Positions 1 through 5,878 of a DNA stretch of 5,878 bases are shown piece after piece; position 1 is the first letter of the stretch, and the number at the start of each line of letters is the position of its first letter. Origin of the DNA: Planctomycetota bacterium. Its GTDB lineage: Bacteria; Planctomycetota; UBA8742; SKZP01; JAIOTL01. The notes under the pieces were generated by a model. The model worked only from the letters and a program-made list of their open reading frames with translations, made no database searches and was not told where the DNA came from. The translations under genes and the position numbers were made by a program. The stretch spans positions 1 through 5,878 of the forward strand of contig JAIOTL010000472.1 in NCBI GenBank assembly GCA_021106775.1, written 5' to 3'.

Positions 1-30
1 CAGTCCTATGAAATCAACCGCGACAAGTAA
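1..30 (+). CDS. Possible C-terminal tail of a plus-strand gene (partial)
   Basis: Frame 1 opens at the window edge and ends at a TAA at 28-30, giving only nine residues (QSYEINRDK). Codon choice (GAA ATC AAC CGC GAC AAG) resembles real coding sequence, and the frame would be convergent with the small minus-strand gene ending at 96. Nine codons cannot establish a gene or a function. This is a suggestion from codon texture and placement only. Confidence 0.3.
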   Translation, partial: QSYEINRDK

Positions 31-95
31 ACCTGCTTTTCTTTGACAACATTGGCACTAGGACTCAAAAGTTATTTGACCTATTGACAATGTGG

Positions 96-341
96 TTAAC
101 TTAAACCAGCAAGGCTGGACAGATTTTCCGTATATTTTCTGCATGTTTGCTTGTCGATGCTCCAGCCTTTGTTGCCTTTCACCGCCATAACCTTTCCAGC
201 ATCAGTATTCAGAAGCATCTGTTCACCAACGGTAAAACCTTCAGCATCCTTCAAAACACATTTCCTGTCCATGTGAATCTGTGTGCCAGCGTTGGATTTC
301 TTGACTTCGAGAACAACAACATTATTTTGTACTTCAACCAT
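96..341 (-). CDS. Small hypothetical protein, 81 residues
   Basis: I do not recognise this family. The protein has no signal peptide or membrane segment and looks soluble, with alternating hydrophobic stretches typical of short beta strands: VVVLEV near residue 8, MLLN near 42 and VMAV near 51. It contains two cysteines (C28 and C67). A turn-rich segment around residues 56-63 (GNKGWSID) suggests a compact beta fold, which is inference. The start at 341 is well supported: a GAGG Shine-Dalgarno core (347-350) sits five bases upstream, and a TATAAT hexamer lies a further 18 bases up. It follows the ChaN gene in the same direction with a 67-base gap, so it may be read both from its own promoter and by read-through. 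Confidence 0.72.
   Translation of the reverse strand: MVEVQNNVVVLEVKKSNAGTQIHMDRKCVLKDAEGFTVGEQMLLNTDAGKVMAVKGNKGWSIDKQTCRKYTENLSSLAGLS
106..118 (-). terminator. Weak hairpin over the 3' end of the 81-residue gene
   Basis: CCAGC (106-110) and GCTGG (114-118) form a five-pair GC-rich stem with a three-base loop. On the minus strand the stem is followed by TTTAAGTTAA, which contains the stop codon. The T tract is interrupted, so termination would be weak. It may simply be coding sequence that happens to be self-complementary. Confidence 0.2.
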
Positions 342-346
342 AATAA

Positions 347-373
347 CCTCAAGTAAAACTTACAGAGATTATA
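347..373 (-). promoter_or_regulatory. Candidate -10 box and ribosome-binding site for the 81-residue gene
   Basis: Read on the minus strand, a perfect TATAAT occupies 373-368 and would start transcription near 361, giving a leader of about 20 bases. The Shine-Dalgarno core GAGG (350-347) lies five bases before the ATG. No good -35 is present at 16-18 bases; the best is TTGTCA at 20 bases (399-394). The promoter is therefore plausible but incomplete and may depend on an activator. Confidence 0.45.
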
Positions 374-408
374 ATCGCAGCACAGACATCCTCTGACAAA
401 TCCAAAAC

Positions 409-2016
409 CTAAAAATCCTCTTTATGCGATTTTTCCTTGACGAAAACAACGAAATCCGCAAGCCCTTTTACTTTGTCTGTTTCAATACTATCGAAATCTT
501 TCACCGGAATCGCGCTCAGTATACCAATCTTCAAGCCTTTATCGCGAAGTAGCAATCTTTCAACGGTACCAAGTCTGTAATCCGAATGAAATGAGCCGTC
601 AACATGATAAACCTTCATCCCCTTGTTTTTCTGCATGTACAAATAAATACTCTCTGCCATCGTATCGTCTTTGACGCACTGGGCAGCATACATCCTATCA
701 AGGTTCATTTTGTGCCCACCCGAGCCCATCATCTGCTTCATTACGTCAAAAAATCGATTTTTATAATCACCTTCATCCGTGTTAATCTTCTTAGCAATGT
801 GTTTTCGCTCATCCGCAGGCAGATTATCAAGTGCTTCAACCCCGCCACGAGCAACAATCCCTGCGTATTTTCGCGGAACGTTGGCGGCAATCACACTTAA
901 ACCCTTGATTTTGGCAAAATTCACCATAGGACGATAATCCTTCAAGTAATTGGGCCATGGACGCGCTTTCGCAAACAAATCTTGCTCAGAAATCTTCCCA
1001 GACAAATAATCATCCAGAACTTCCTGCACATCTCGCTCAAACATCTCAAGCGACAGGGCAAAATTGGGATTCTGCGAATACAACGTACTAAACAAACCAA
1101 TCTCAAGGCTGTGCGATGCTGAGGAATCATGCTTTTCACCGAAAAATACAACGTCGTTTACAACAAGCATCAACACCATTTCCTTGTACGAAACAAATTT
1201 TCCGGATTTTTCATGCCAGATTTTCATCTCAACTTCAGGCGTCAATATCTGCATTTTGGGAGTTTTTTTCGGTTTTTTCGTGATTTTCGTTTTCATCACC
1301 AATTTTATCAGTTCCGAGCATTCAAGTGCTTTTGCATCCGCAGAAAGAATCTCTGCATCTGCAAACCAGCCTTGAAATGCATTTTCCGCATATTTCACCG
1401 CTTTCCTGCTTTTGCTTGTAACAAAAACGTGCAGTAGTTCAGGCACTTTTACTTTTTCCTTAATCTGTGCAATTCTTTCGTCGAATCTGTCATCAAGCAT
1501 TGTCGGAGCGATCACCGTCATTTTCTGCGGTCCTTTGTTATTACAGAGTATGCAATGAAACATATCAAGCACGCCATCATAAAGGCTGATGTAATGTGCA
1601 GGTACGCCCGGGCAATTATAAATAAATCTGATTTCACCAATTGTACCGTTCACGCAGACGTGCCAGTCCACGTCTTCTTCATCTTTGTCTTTCATCCTGA
1701 AGCTTTCGGACTGCTTAAATTTCTGCGACTTCCGAAAATCAGGATTTGTATTGATAACTGCGAGAAATGCGTTCTTGTTCTTTCTTCCGCCTTTGCCATA
1801 ATATTTCGACATAGTCTGACAGGCTTCCCAGGCAGATGCAGATTCGCCGGGGATAACAACCACAATCTCGTTTATTTTCCCGGCAGCAGGATTAGAAAAA
1901 TATTTCAGTGTTCCATCAAATTCCTTTTTCTTTGCATCAGGTTTTTTGCCGTCCTGAGCAACCGAAAACGTCGACAATAAAAGAATCAACAAAACCAATA
2001 ATGATATACGTTTCAT
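409..2016 (-). CDS. Secreted ChaN/Tiki-superfamily protein with a novel N-terminal domain
   Basis: The protein has 535 residues from the chosen ATG. Residues 1-20 are a signal peptide (KR, then a leucine-rich core, then SVA|Q), with no lipobox cysteine, so it is probably periplasmic or secreted. Residues 45-240 form an unrecognised alpha/beta-like domain (strands IVVVIPG, MTVIAP, LLHVFVT) with cysteines at 66, 121, 135, 155, 158 and 233. A lysine-rich linker spans 242-254. Residues 256-530 match the ChaN family (haem-binding uptake, Tiki/TraB/EreA fold). The two GxxH motifs are visible, GEKH (293-296) and GSFH (474-477), as is a conserved-type glutamate in SLEMFERD (E324). Campylobacter ChaN binds haem, and Tiki relatives are metal-dependent proteases; which activity applies here cannot be told. 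Many ChaN relatives are about 250-300 residues, so this is about twice that length. The ATG at 2016 is chosen because it begins the signal peptide and has an AGGA site about six bases upstream. An in-frame ATG at 2103 lies upstream of the apparent promoter. Confidence 0.9.
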   Translation of the reverse strand: MKRISLLVLLILLLSTFSVAQDGKKPDAKKKEFDGTLKYFSNPAAGKINEIVVVIPGESASAWEACQTMSKYYGKGGRKNKNAFLAVINTNPDFRKSQKFKQSESFRMKDKDEEDVDWHVCVNGTIGEIRFIYNCPGVPAHYISLYDGVLDMFHCILCNNKGPQKMTVIAPTMLDDRFDERIAQIKEKVKVPELLHVFVTSKSRKAVKYAENAFQGWFADAEILSADAKALECSELIKLVMKTKITKKPKKTPKMQILTPEVEMKIWHEKSGKFVSYKEMVLMLVVNDVVFFGEKHDSSASHSLEIGLFSTLYSQNPNFALSLEMFERDVQEVLDDYLSGKISEQDLFAKARPWPNYLKDYRPMVNFAKIKGLSVIAANVPRKYAGIVARGGVEALDNLPADERKHIAKKINTDEGDYKNRFFDVMKQMMGSGGHKMNLDRMYAAQCVKDDTMAESIYLYMQKNKGMKVYHVDGSFHSDYRLGTVERLLLRDKGLKIGILSAIPVKDFDSIETDKVKGLADFVVFVKEKSHKEDF

Positions 2017-2049
2017 GTATTTCCTTTCGGATTTAATGTGGAAAATAAC

Positions 2050-2078
2050 AGTATATTGCATAATTGTGTGTATGTCAT
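2050..2078 (-). promoter_or_regulatory. Sigma-70-like promoter for the ChaN-domain gene
   Basis: On the minus strand, ATGACA (2078-2073, five of six to TTGACA) and TATACT (2055-2050, five of six to TATAAT) are separated by exactly 17 bases. Transcription would start near 2042, giving a leader of about 25 bases with GAAAGGA ahead of the ATG at 2016. Its position also argues against the longer in-frame start at 2103. Confidence 0.6.
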
Positions 2079-2160
2079 CAGCATTTCTAAATTGTTTTAC
2101 CATTAGTTAAAGTAACTCAGTCTTCAGTCGATAAAACTGACGGAACAATGCAGGGACAAA

Positions 2161-2649
2161 ATGAAACCGACTAAAAGTCTCGATAAGTTTAGAATACACC
2201 AGCTTTTGGCGAGTTCTCAACACTCAATCTTCATGATTGATGAGGATATTAATGCAATTCCACTGAAAATCGATGATATACCCCTTATCAGCCCATCGTC
2301 GCAAATATGGGGTAGCATTTACGTAGAAAACCTAAAGATTAACGGCATTTCAACGCGATTTATAGAATTCGTCCGCCCGACAAAATCATTGCAAATTCTC
2401 ACCACTAGTACTTCAAATCCTGCAAATCTCGCAGATGTCAGCAGTGAAGAAATAAACATTGAATTTAACATTAAAAACAGGTTACAGGCAGGGATTGACG
2501 AAGACCTAACGCTGATTCTTCCTTCAATTATCAATAACATTCTTGTTGTACCTGTAAATTTATTCGCTTTCCGTATTCAGAAGCACAGCAAAGTACATTA
2601 TCAGCTTCGCTACAACAACTTAGCACTACAAAACACACACATTGCATAA
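2161..2649 (+). CDS. Uncertain open reading frame, 162 residues, unrecognised
   Basis: This frame fills most of the gap between two minus-strand genes and encodes a protein rich in Ile, Asn, Ser and Leu and poor in glycine. It has no signal peptide, and its only strongly hydrophobic stretch is LILPSIINNILVVPVNLF near residues 117-134. In favour: 162 codons without a stop is unlikely by chance at this base composition, and an AGGGA sequence (2152-2156) sits four bases before the ATG. Against: guanine begins only about 20% of codons, compared with about 37% in a sample from the neighbouring right-edge gene. I also see no good promoter and no family resemblance. It could be a fast-evolving orphan gene or a shadow of a decayed minus-strand gene (the frame 2319-2540 is also open). 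Confidence 0.33.
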   Translation: MKPTKSLDKFRIHQLLASSQHSIFMIDEDINAIPLKIDDIPLISPSSQIWGSIYVENLKINGISTRFIEFVRPTKSLQILTTSTSNPANLADVSSEEINIEFNIKNRLQAGIDEDLTLILPSIINNILVVPVNLFAFRIQKHSKVHYQLRYNNLALQNTHIA

Positions 2650-2732
2650 AACGCCTGATGTGATTGAACACATTTTCAGCATTAACATTTAGTCTGATTC
2701 ATGCATCTGCTCATTCTGCAGAGAAAATATGC
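2650..2732. other. Short spacer, nothing recognised
   Basis: This AT-rich sequence lies between the uncertain plus-strand frame and the Hsp70-gene terminator. I see no convincing ORF, hairpin or repeat in it. Confidence 0.5.
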
Positions 2733-2763
2733 AAAAAAAAACGCTGGGGGTTAGCCAGCGTTT
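2733..2763 (-). terminator. Intrinsic terminator of the Hsp70-like gene
   Basis: A nine-pair stem is formed by 2739-2747 (AAACGCTGG) and 2755-2763 (CCAGCGTTT) around a seven-base loop. On the minus strand it is followed by an uninterrupted run of Ts (2740-2733). It begins 17 bases after the stop codon of the Hsp70-like gene, the expected place. On the plus strand the following tract is TTTAAAATTAATTTT, so plus-strand termination would be weak at best. Confidence 0.9.
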
Positions 2764-2780
2764 AAAATTAATTTTAGAAT

Positions 2781-5378
2781 TTAGTGCAAACCGTTGAACG
2801 GCATACGTTCCATCGGTATGACATCATCCTGAAGCAGAAGTTCATAGTAAAATGTTGTAGTCGGATCGATTAAACGCAACGCCCAGTCGCTCTGCAGTTC
2901 GAGAATGTAACCAAACGGCGTATCCTTATCCTGGTCTGTCGCGAATTTCTCTTTCCAGTCGGGATAAAGTTTTTTCCAATCTTCGATAACCTGCATGCAC
3001 TGATCATGCTCATCCTGGCTTACCTCACCTGCTGGTCTCTTCAAATCAAACAACCCAATAGGTGTTGGTGTAACTTCATCGTGATAATACGAATAAAGCT
3101 TAATGCCAGGAATACCATCCTGTATCATTGCAAAATTCTCACCAAGGAAAACCTTCTGATTCGGCTTTGTTCCTCTTGGGAAGATAACCTCAAAACCGTG
3201 CATAAACTTGATGTAAAGCTGACGGCTCCACATGCCAAGGGAATACGGCAGTTTCATTGAGAAATCTTCGCTGATGAGTTTAAAGAACGGAGGTAGCGAT
3301 GATTGCTCACAAGAACCCTGTGCTGTAACACCTTTAAGGTTCTTCGCCTGAACAATATCGGTTGCATTCTGGAACGACTCTTTAAGAAGGTTTTGAACAA
3401 GTGGAATTCTCGAAGAATTACCGGCAAGAACGACATAAAGTTTCCATGGGTCATAATTAGGATCTTCCTCTTTAAGCTCACGGATAACGTTGTCATACAA
3501 GCCCTTGGCTCTTCTAACAGCCTGTTTGATATCTTCCTCAACAGAACGTTCAATTTCCTTGTATCCAACCTTTACTTCCCGGAATTCCGGTGAATCTACA
3601 GTTGAGTAAACCTTAAGAGCATGCAATGGCGTTTCAATGTTGACTTCATGTTGCTTGATAACTGCATCGCGTTTTCTGTTCTCAGCTTCGCGCCATAACT
3701 CGAAGAAAACCTGCTGAGCAAGTCTCTTCATGTACGGGTCATTCTTAAGCTCGAAAACCTTGTATTTAGTCGGAACAAGAATTTCAATTGCTTCTTCGAC
3801 TTTCTTTGCAATTTCGTACAACTTGTTTTCATCAACAATGTTTGCACCGTTTTCAGAGTGGAATCGTTTGAATGCGTCGATTAACGTTTTGCAATTACTT
3901 GAAATCATAAGCTCGATAACTTCTCGAATCTCAGGATTTGTATCATTTATCAATACATTCGCGGATTTAATAAGCTCATCTCTGCGTTTTTTATCTTCTT
4001 CGGAAAGATCTTCAGATTTATCAGTTTCGTCCTCGTCAGTGAAAAATGCGTTCATGAAGTCATCACTTGTCTGCGTTTTCTGCGTCGAAGCAAGTTCTTC
4101 CGCTTCTTCCGTCTCCTGTTTCCTAAGAAGTTTCTCGGCGATTTTGTTAGCAAGGCGAAGTTTCAGAATCTTGAACACAGCAAGAGTAACGTTGTCACCA
4201 CCGTAGTAACTGTCACCTGAGAGACCGCGGACAATCTGAGTTATTTCGACCTTTCCTTCAGCAGTCATTCTTGTTGAAGCATCAATCATAGCAATATCGA
4301 TTGTACCGCCACCGAAGTCGAACGCAAGAATTGTGCGATTGTCGTCCTGGACAGTACGTGCCTGTTCAATACTGCTTTGAATTTCTTGTGCAATGAATCC
4401 GAATGCTGCTGCACTGGCTTCATCCATAACAAGCTTGACATCGCTGTCGCTGATGCTGATTTCCGGGTTAGCATCTCGAAGTCCTTTAATCAACGCCTTT
4501 TTCAGTGCCTCTTTTCTAGGTCTTGAGAAAAGTGTCGGATAAGTCGCATTGAAACTTCTGATTTTAACCTGGTTTTCTTTCTGGTGGTCTTCAATGAATC
4601 CCTTAATAATATGAGAAGCGATGTCAATTTCATTGAAATATTCACCCTGGCATTGTGGATTCGTATCCGCAACAAAGAAAGGTTGTTCCCGGTTTACACC
4701 GAGAAGTCTCTTAATCGACAAAAAGTATGAATATATCGCTTCAGGATGTTCATCCATGAGTTGAAGTGCTTCCATACCGGTTTTGAAACGCGGCTTGGTC
4801 GAAACCTGAGTGTAGAAAATCGCAGACGGGATTTCCGGTGAAATCTGAACGCTGTCATCAGAATCGAAAAACGGTTCTTTGTAGGCGTAGCAGGTATTCG
4901 ATGTCCCGAAATCGAGTGCCATAACACCCTGGAAAATCGGAATTTCTTTAATATTCGCGATTACCAGCGTAATGTTGAGGCTTTCAATGTCTTCACCGAT
5001 TTTGAAATGAATCGTAATCGATTCTCGGATAGGGCATTTATCCTGAGTTGGGAAATTGAAGTGATCACTGTCCACCTCAATTTTAAAGTTCTTTTTCTCA
5101 GATCTTTCGCCTTTGGTTTCGCCGGTTTCAAAAACCAACTCGACCTGTTCCATTGTTTCTTCTTCCATGTCTTCATCAAACTCAGCTTTTTTTGTTTCAA
5201 GCTCAGGTATGAAAACATATTCAGGCGTTTCAACACCGATTACTGTAACCGAGAGTTCGTCCTCAAACTGACTGCTCAACTCAAGCAATTCACCGCGAAC
5301 ACCGCTGTTTCTGGTGATCTCAGCAAAATAAATCATCTTGCCGACAATCTTCTTTTTGGGCTGCTTTGACTGTTCCAT
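2781..5378 (-). CDS. Divergent Hsp70/DnaK-family ATPase with extra N-terminal domain
   Basis: An 865-residue cytosolic Hsp70-family protein; canonical DnaK is about 640. Residues 1-150 are a beta-rich domain of unknown type with an acidic stretch (67-78). The ATPase follows: phosphate-1 LDFGTSNT (155-162), the SIKRLLG segment (221-227; K223 matches the catalytic lysine region of DnaK), ATYP (278-281), EASAAAFGF (320-328, catalytic glutamate position), phosphate-2 FDFGGGT (353-359) and the adenosine motif VLAGNSSRIP (650-659). All key residues look intact, so ATP hydrolysis is expected. The stretch from about 400 to 648 is roughly 130 residues longer than in DnaK and includes a highly charged linker (421-466). 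After LPYSLGM (710-716), which corresponds to the start of the DnaK substrate-binding domain, about 150 residues follow, with no recognisable helical lid and no EEVD-like tail. The start is supported by AGGAG (5388-5384) five bases before the ATG. Substrate and partners are unknown; the helical gene upstream is a candidate partner. Confidence 0.95.
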   Translation of the reverse strand: MEQSKQPKKKIVGKMIYFAEITRNSGVRGELLELSSQFEDELSVTVIGVETPEYVFIPELETKKAEFDEDMEEETMEQVELVFETGETKGERSEKKNFKIEVDSDHFNFPTQDKCPIRESITIHFKIGEDIESLNITLVIANIKEIPIFQGVMALDFGTSNTCYAYKEPFFDSDDSVQISPEIPSAIFYTQVSTKPRFKTGMEALQLMDEHPEAIYSYFLSIKRLLGVNREQPFFVADTNPQCQGEYFNEIDIASHIIKGFIEDHQKENQVKIRSFNATYPTLFSRPRKEALKKALIKGLRDANPEISISDSDVKLVMDEASAAAFGFIAQEIQSSIEQARTVQDDNRTILAFDFGGGTIDIAMIDASTRMTAEGKVEITQIVRGLSGDSYYGGDNVTLAVFKILKLRLANKIAEKLLRKQETEEAEELASTQKTQTSDDFMNAFFTDEDETDKSEDLSEEDKKRRDELIKSANVLINDTNPEIREVIELMISSNCKTLIDAFKRFHSENGANIVDENKLYEIAKKVEEAIEILVPTKYKVFELKNDPYMKRLAQQVFFELWREAENRKRDAVIKQHEVNIETPLHALKVYSTVDSPEFREVKVGYKEIERSVEEDIKQAVRRAKGLYDNVIRELKEEDPNYDPWKLYVVLAGNSSRIPLVQNLLKESFQNATDIVQAKNLKGVTAQGSCEQSSLPPFFKLISEDFSMKLPYSLGMWSRQLYIKFMHGFEVIFPRGTKPNQKVFLGENFAMIQDGIPGIKLYSYYHDEVTPTPIGLFDLKRPAGEVSQDEHDQCMQVIEDWKKLYPDWKEKFATDQDKDTPFGYILELQSDWALRLIDPTTTFYYELLLQDDVIPMERMPFNGLH

Positions 5379-5466
5379 TACCTCTCCTAATTATTTTAAT
5401 TTTCAATTCTATTTTAAAAATATAGATATGAAACAAAGCAAAAAACCGTAAAAACCGGCAAGTAAA
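5379..5466 (-). promoter_or_regulatory. AT-rich leader of the Hsp70-like gene with strong ribosome-binding site
   Basis: This 88-base gap is very AT-rich. On the minus strand, TATATT (5424-5419) and TAAAAT (5416-5411) are -10-like, the latter preceded at 19 bases by TTGCTT (5441-5436). None makes a convincing complete promoter, so co-transcription with the upstream gene is equally possible. AGGAG at 5388-5384 is a near-ideal Shine-Dalgarno site. Two near-identical nine-base units (AAAAACCGT and AAAAACCGG on the plus strand) are tandem at 5441-5458. Confidence 0.35.
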
Positions 5467-5878
5467 TTAACCTGAAAGTTTAACGCCTAATGCCTTTGCA
5501 ATCTGTGCTTTGAAGTTCAAAGTACTTTCATTAGTTGCCTGGATCGCATCAGCATACCTTTGAAGAATAACTTCTTCTTTTGCAGTTTCAAGATCTGCTG
5601 CCAGTCTTGGAAGTTCGACCTGGTAATCAAGTCTTTCTTTCGCAAAGCTGTGGATTTTCTCGAATACTTCGCGAACCTTGATGGCAAACTGGTTAAGCAG
5701 TGCGTCGAAGTATCTTTCAAGAATCTGAACGTGTGCTGCAAAACCTCTGAACATGTCTTTATATTTTTCGATGAGGAAAGCTTTGAACGGTTCCTGCATG
5801 GTTTTGTCCCATGGAACCTGATCTTGTCCAGCATTCACCTGATAAATCGCCTGAACGATTTCATCGACTCTAAGCTCG
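5467..5878 (-). CDS. C-terminal part of a helical protein of unknown function (partial)
   Basis: The frame runs open to the right edge, so the start is outside the window; 136 C-terminal residues are visible, ending in GVKLSG. The segment contains no cysteine and little glycine or proline, and is rich in Ala, Glu, Lys, Leu and Gln. It looks like several long amphipathic helices, for example the stretches around ILERYFDALLNQF and LPRLAADLETAKEEVILQR, and is possibly coiled-coil. I do not recognise a family. A GTG at 5838 could be misread as a start, but it has no Shine-Dalgarno site and the coding frame continues upstream. The gene lies 88 bases upstream of the Hsp70-like gene on the same strand, so the two could form an operon and the protein could be a co-chaperone or client. 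That link is inference only. Confidence 0.82.
   Translation of the reverse strand, partial: ELRVDEIVQAIYQVNAGQDQVPWDKTMQEPFKAFLIEKYKDMFRGFAAHVQILERYFDALLNQFAIKVREVFEKIHSFAKERLDYQVELPRLAADLETAKEEVILQRYADAIQATNESTLNFKAQIAKALGVKLSG

Noticed and set aside
43..88. Three TTGAC copies (43-47, 76-80, 84-88) as promoter or repeat units
   Set aside because: The spacings are irregular and no -10 box follows them at the right distance ahead of a plus-strand gene.
1537..1560. CxxC near residue 155 of the ChaN-domain protein as a cytochrome c haem site
   Set aside because: The histidine precedes the motif (HCILC) instead of following it, so it is not CxxCH.
1555..1980. 141-residue plus-strand frame
   Set aside because: It is antisense to the signal peptide and N-terminal domain of the ChaN-domain protein, which has much stronger support.
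2017..2103. Extending the ChaN-domain gene to the ATG at 2103
   Set aside because: This would place 29 charged or mixed residues before a clear signal peptide and would span the probable promoter at 2050-2078.
2319..2540. Minus-strand 73-residue frame
   Set aside because: Short, with a weak ribosome-binding site and no family resemblance. It overlaps the longer plus-strand frame; I keep it only as an alternative explanation for that region.
3730..4206. Serine-rich 158-residue plus-strand frame
   Set aside because: It lies wholly antisense to the charged linker of the Hsp70-like gene. Its Ser/Phe-rich composition is what the complement of Glu/Lys/Asp-rich codons gives.
2781..5378. Canonical dnaK of a grpE-dnaK-dnaJ operon
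   Set aside because: The length, N-terminal extension, large insertion and missing lid differ from DnaK, and neither grpE nor dnaJ is visible beside it.
5467..5838. Complete 123-residue protein starting at the GTG at 5838
   Set aside because: The frame stays open with coding-like codons to the window edge, and the GTG has no ribosome-binding site, so it is an internal valine.

Overview
The window comes from a bacterium of moderate-to-low G+C (about 40% by eye) that uses strong Shine-Dalgarno sites. It encodes at least one secreted protein of a type usually found in Gram-negative-style envelopes. Nothing in the sequence fixes the phylum. There are no tRNA, rRNA, CRISPR or transposon signatures, so this looks like an ordinary chromosomal stretch of sparsely characterised genes. 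Almost all coding is on the minus strand.

Right side (5878 down to about 2733, minus strand): the C-terminal end of a helical, unrecognised protein enters from the right edge. After an 88-base AT-rich gap comes a large, divergent Hsp70/DnaK-type ATPase of 865 residues. Its nucleotide-binding motifs are intact. It also carries a non-canonical N-terminal beta-rich domain of about 150 residues, a long charged insertion in the ATPase half, and a C-terminus lacking the usual helical lid. A clear intrinsic terminator lies 17 bases after its stop. The two genes may be co-transcribed, which would suggest a dedicated chaperone and partner pair, but that is inference from position.

Middle (about 2056 to 2738): no confident minus-strand gene. 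The plus strand has one long open frame (2161-2649) of uncertain reality. It is divergent from the ChaN gene and convergent with the Hsp70 gene.

Left side (2078 down to 96, minus strand): a promoter with good -35 and -10 boxes drives a secreted two-domain protein. That protein has a signal peptide, an unrecognised cysteine-containing N-terminal domain, a lysine-rich linker and a C-terminal ChaN/Tiki-type domain. Downstream, with its own perfect TATAAT and strong ribosome-binding site, is a small 81-residue hypothetical protein. At the extreme left a plus-strand frame ending at base 30 may be the tail of a convergent gene.

The most unusual content is the architecture of the Hsp70-like protein with its helical neighbour, and the novel N-terminal domain attached to ChaN. 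I see no proof of a new multi-gene system here.
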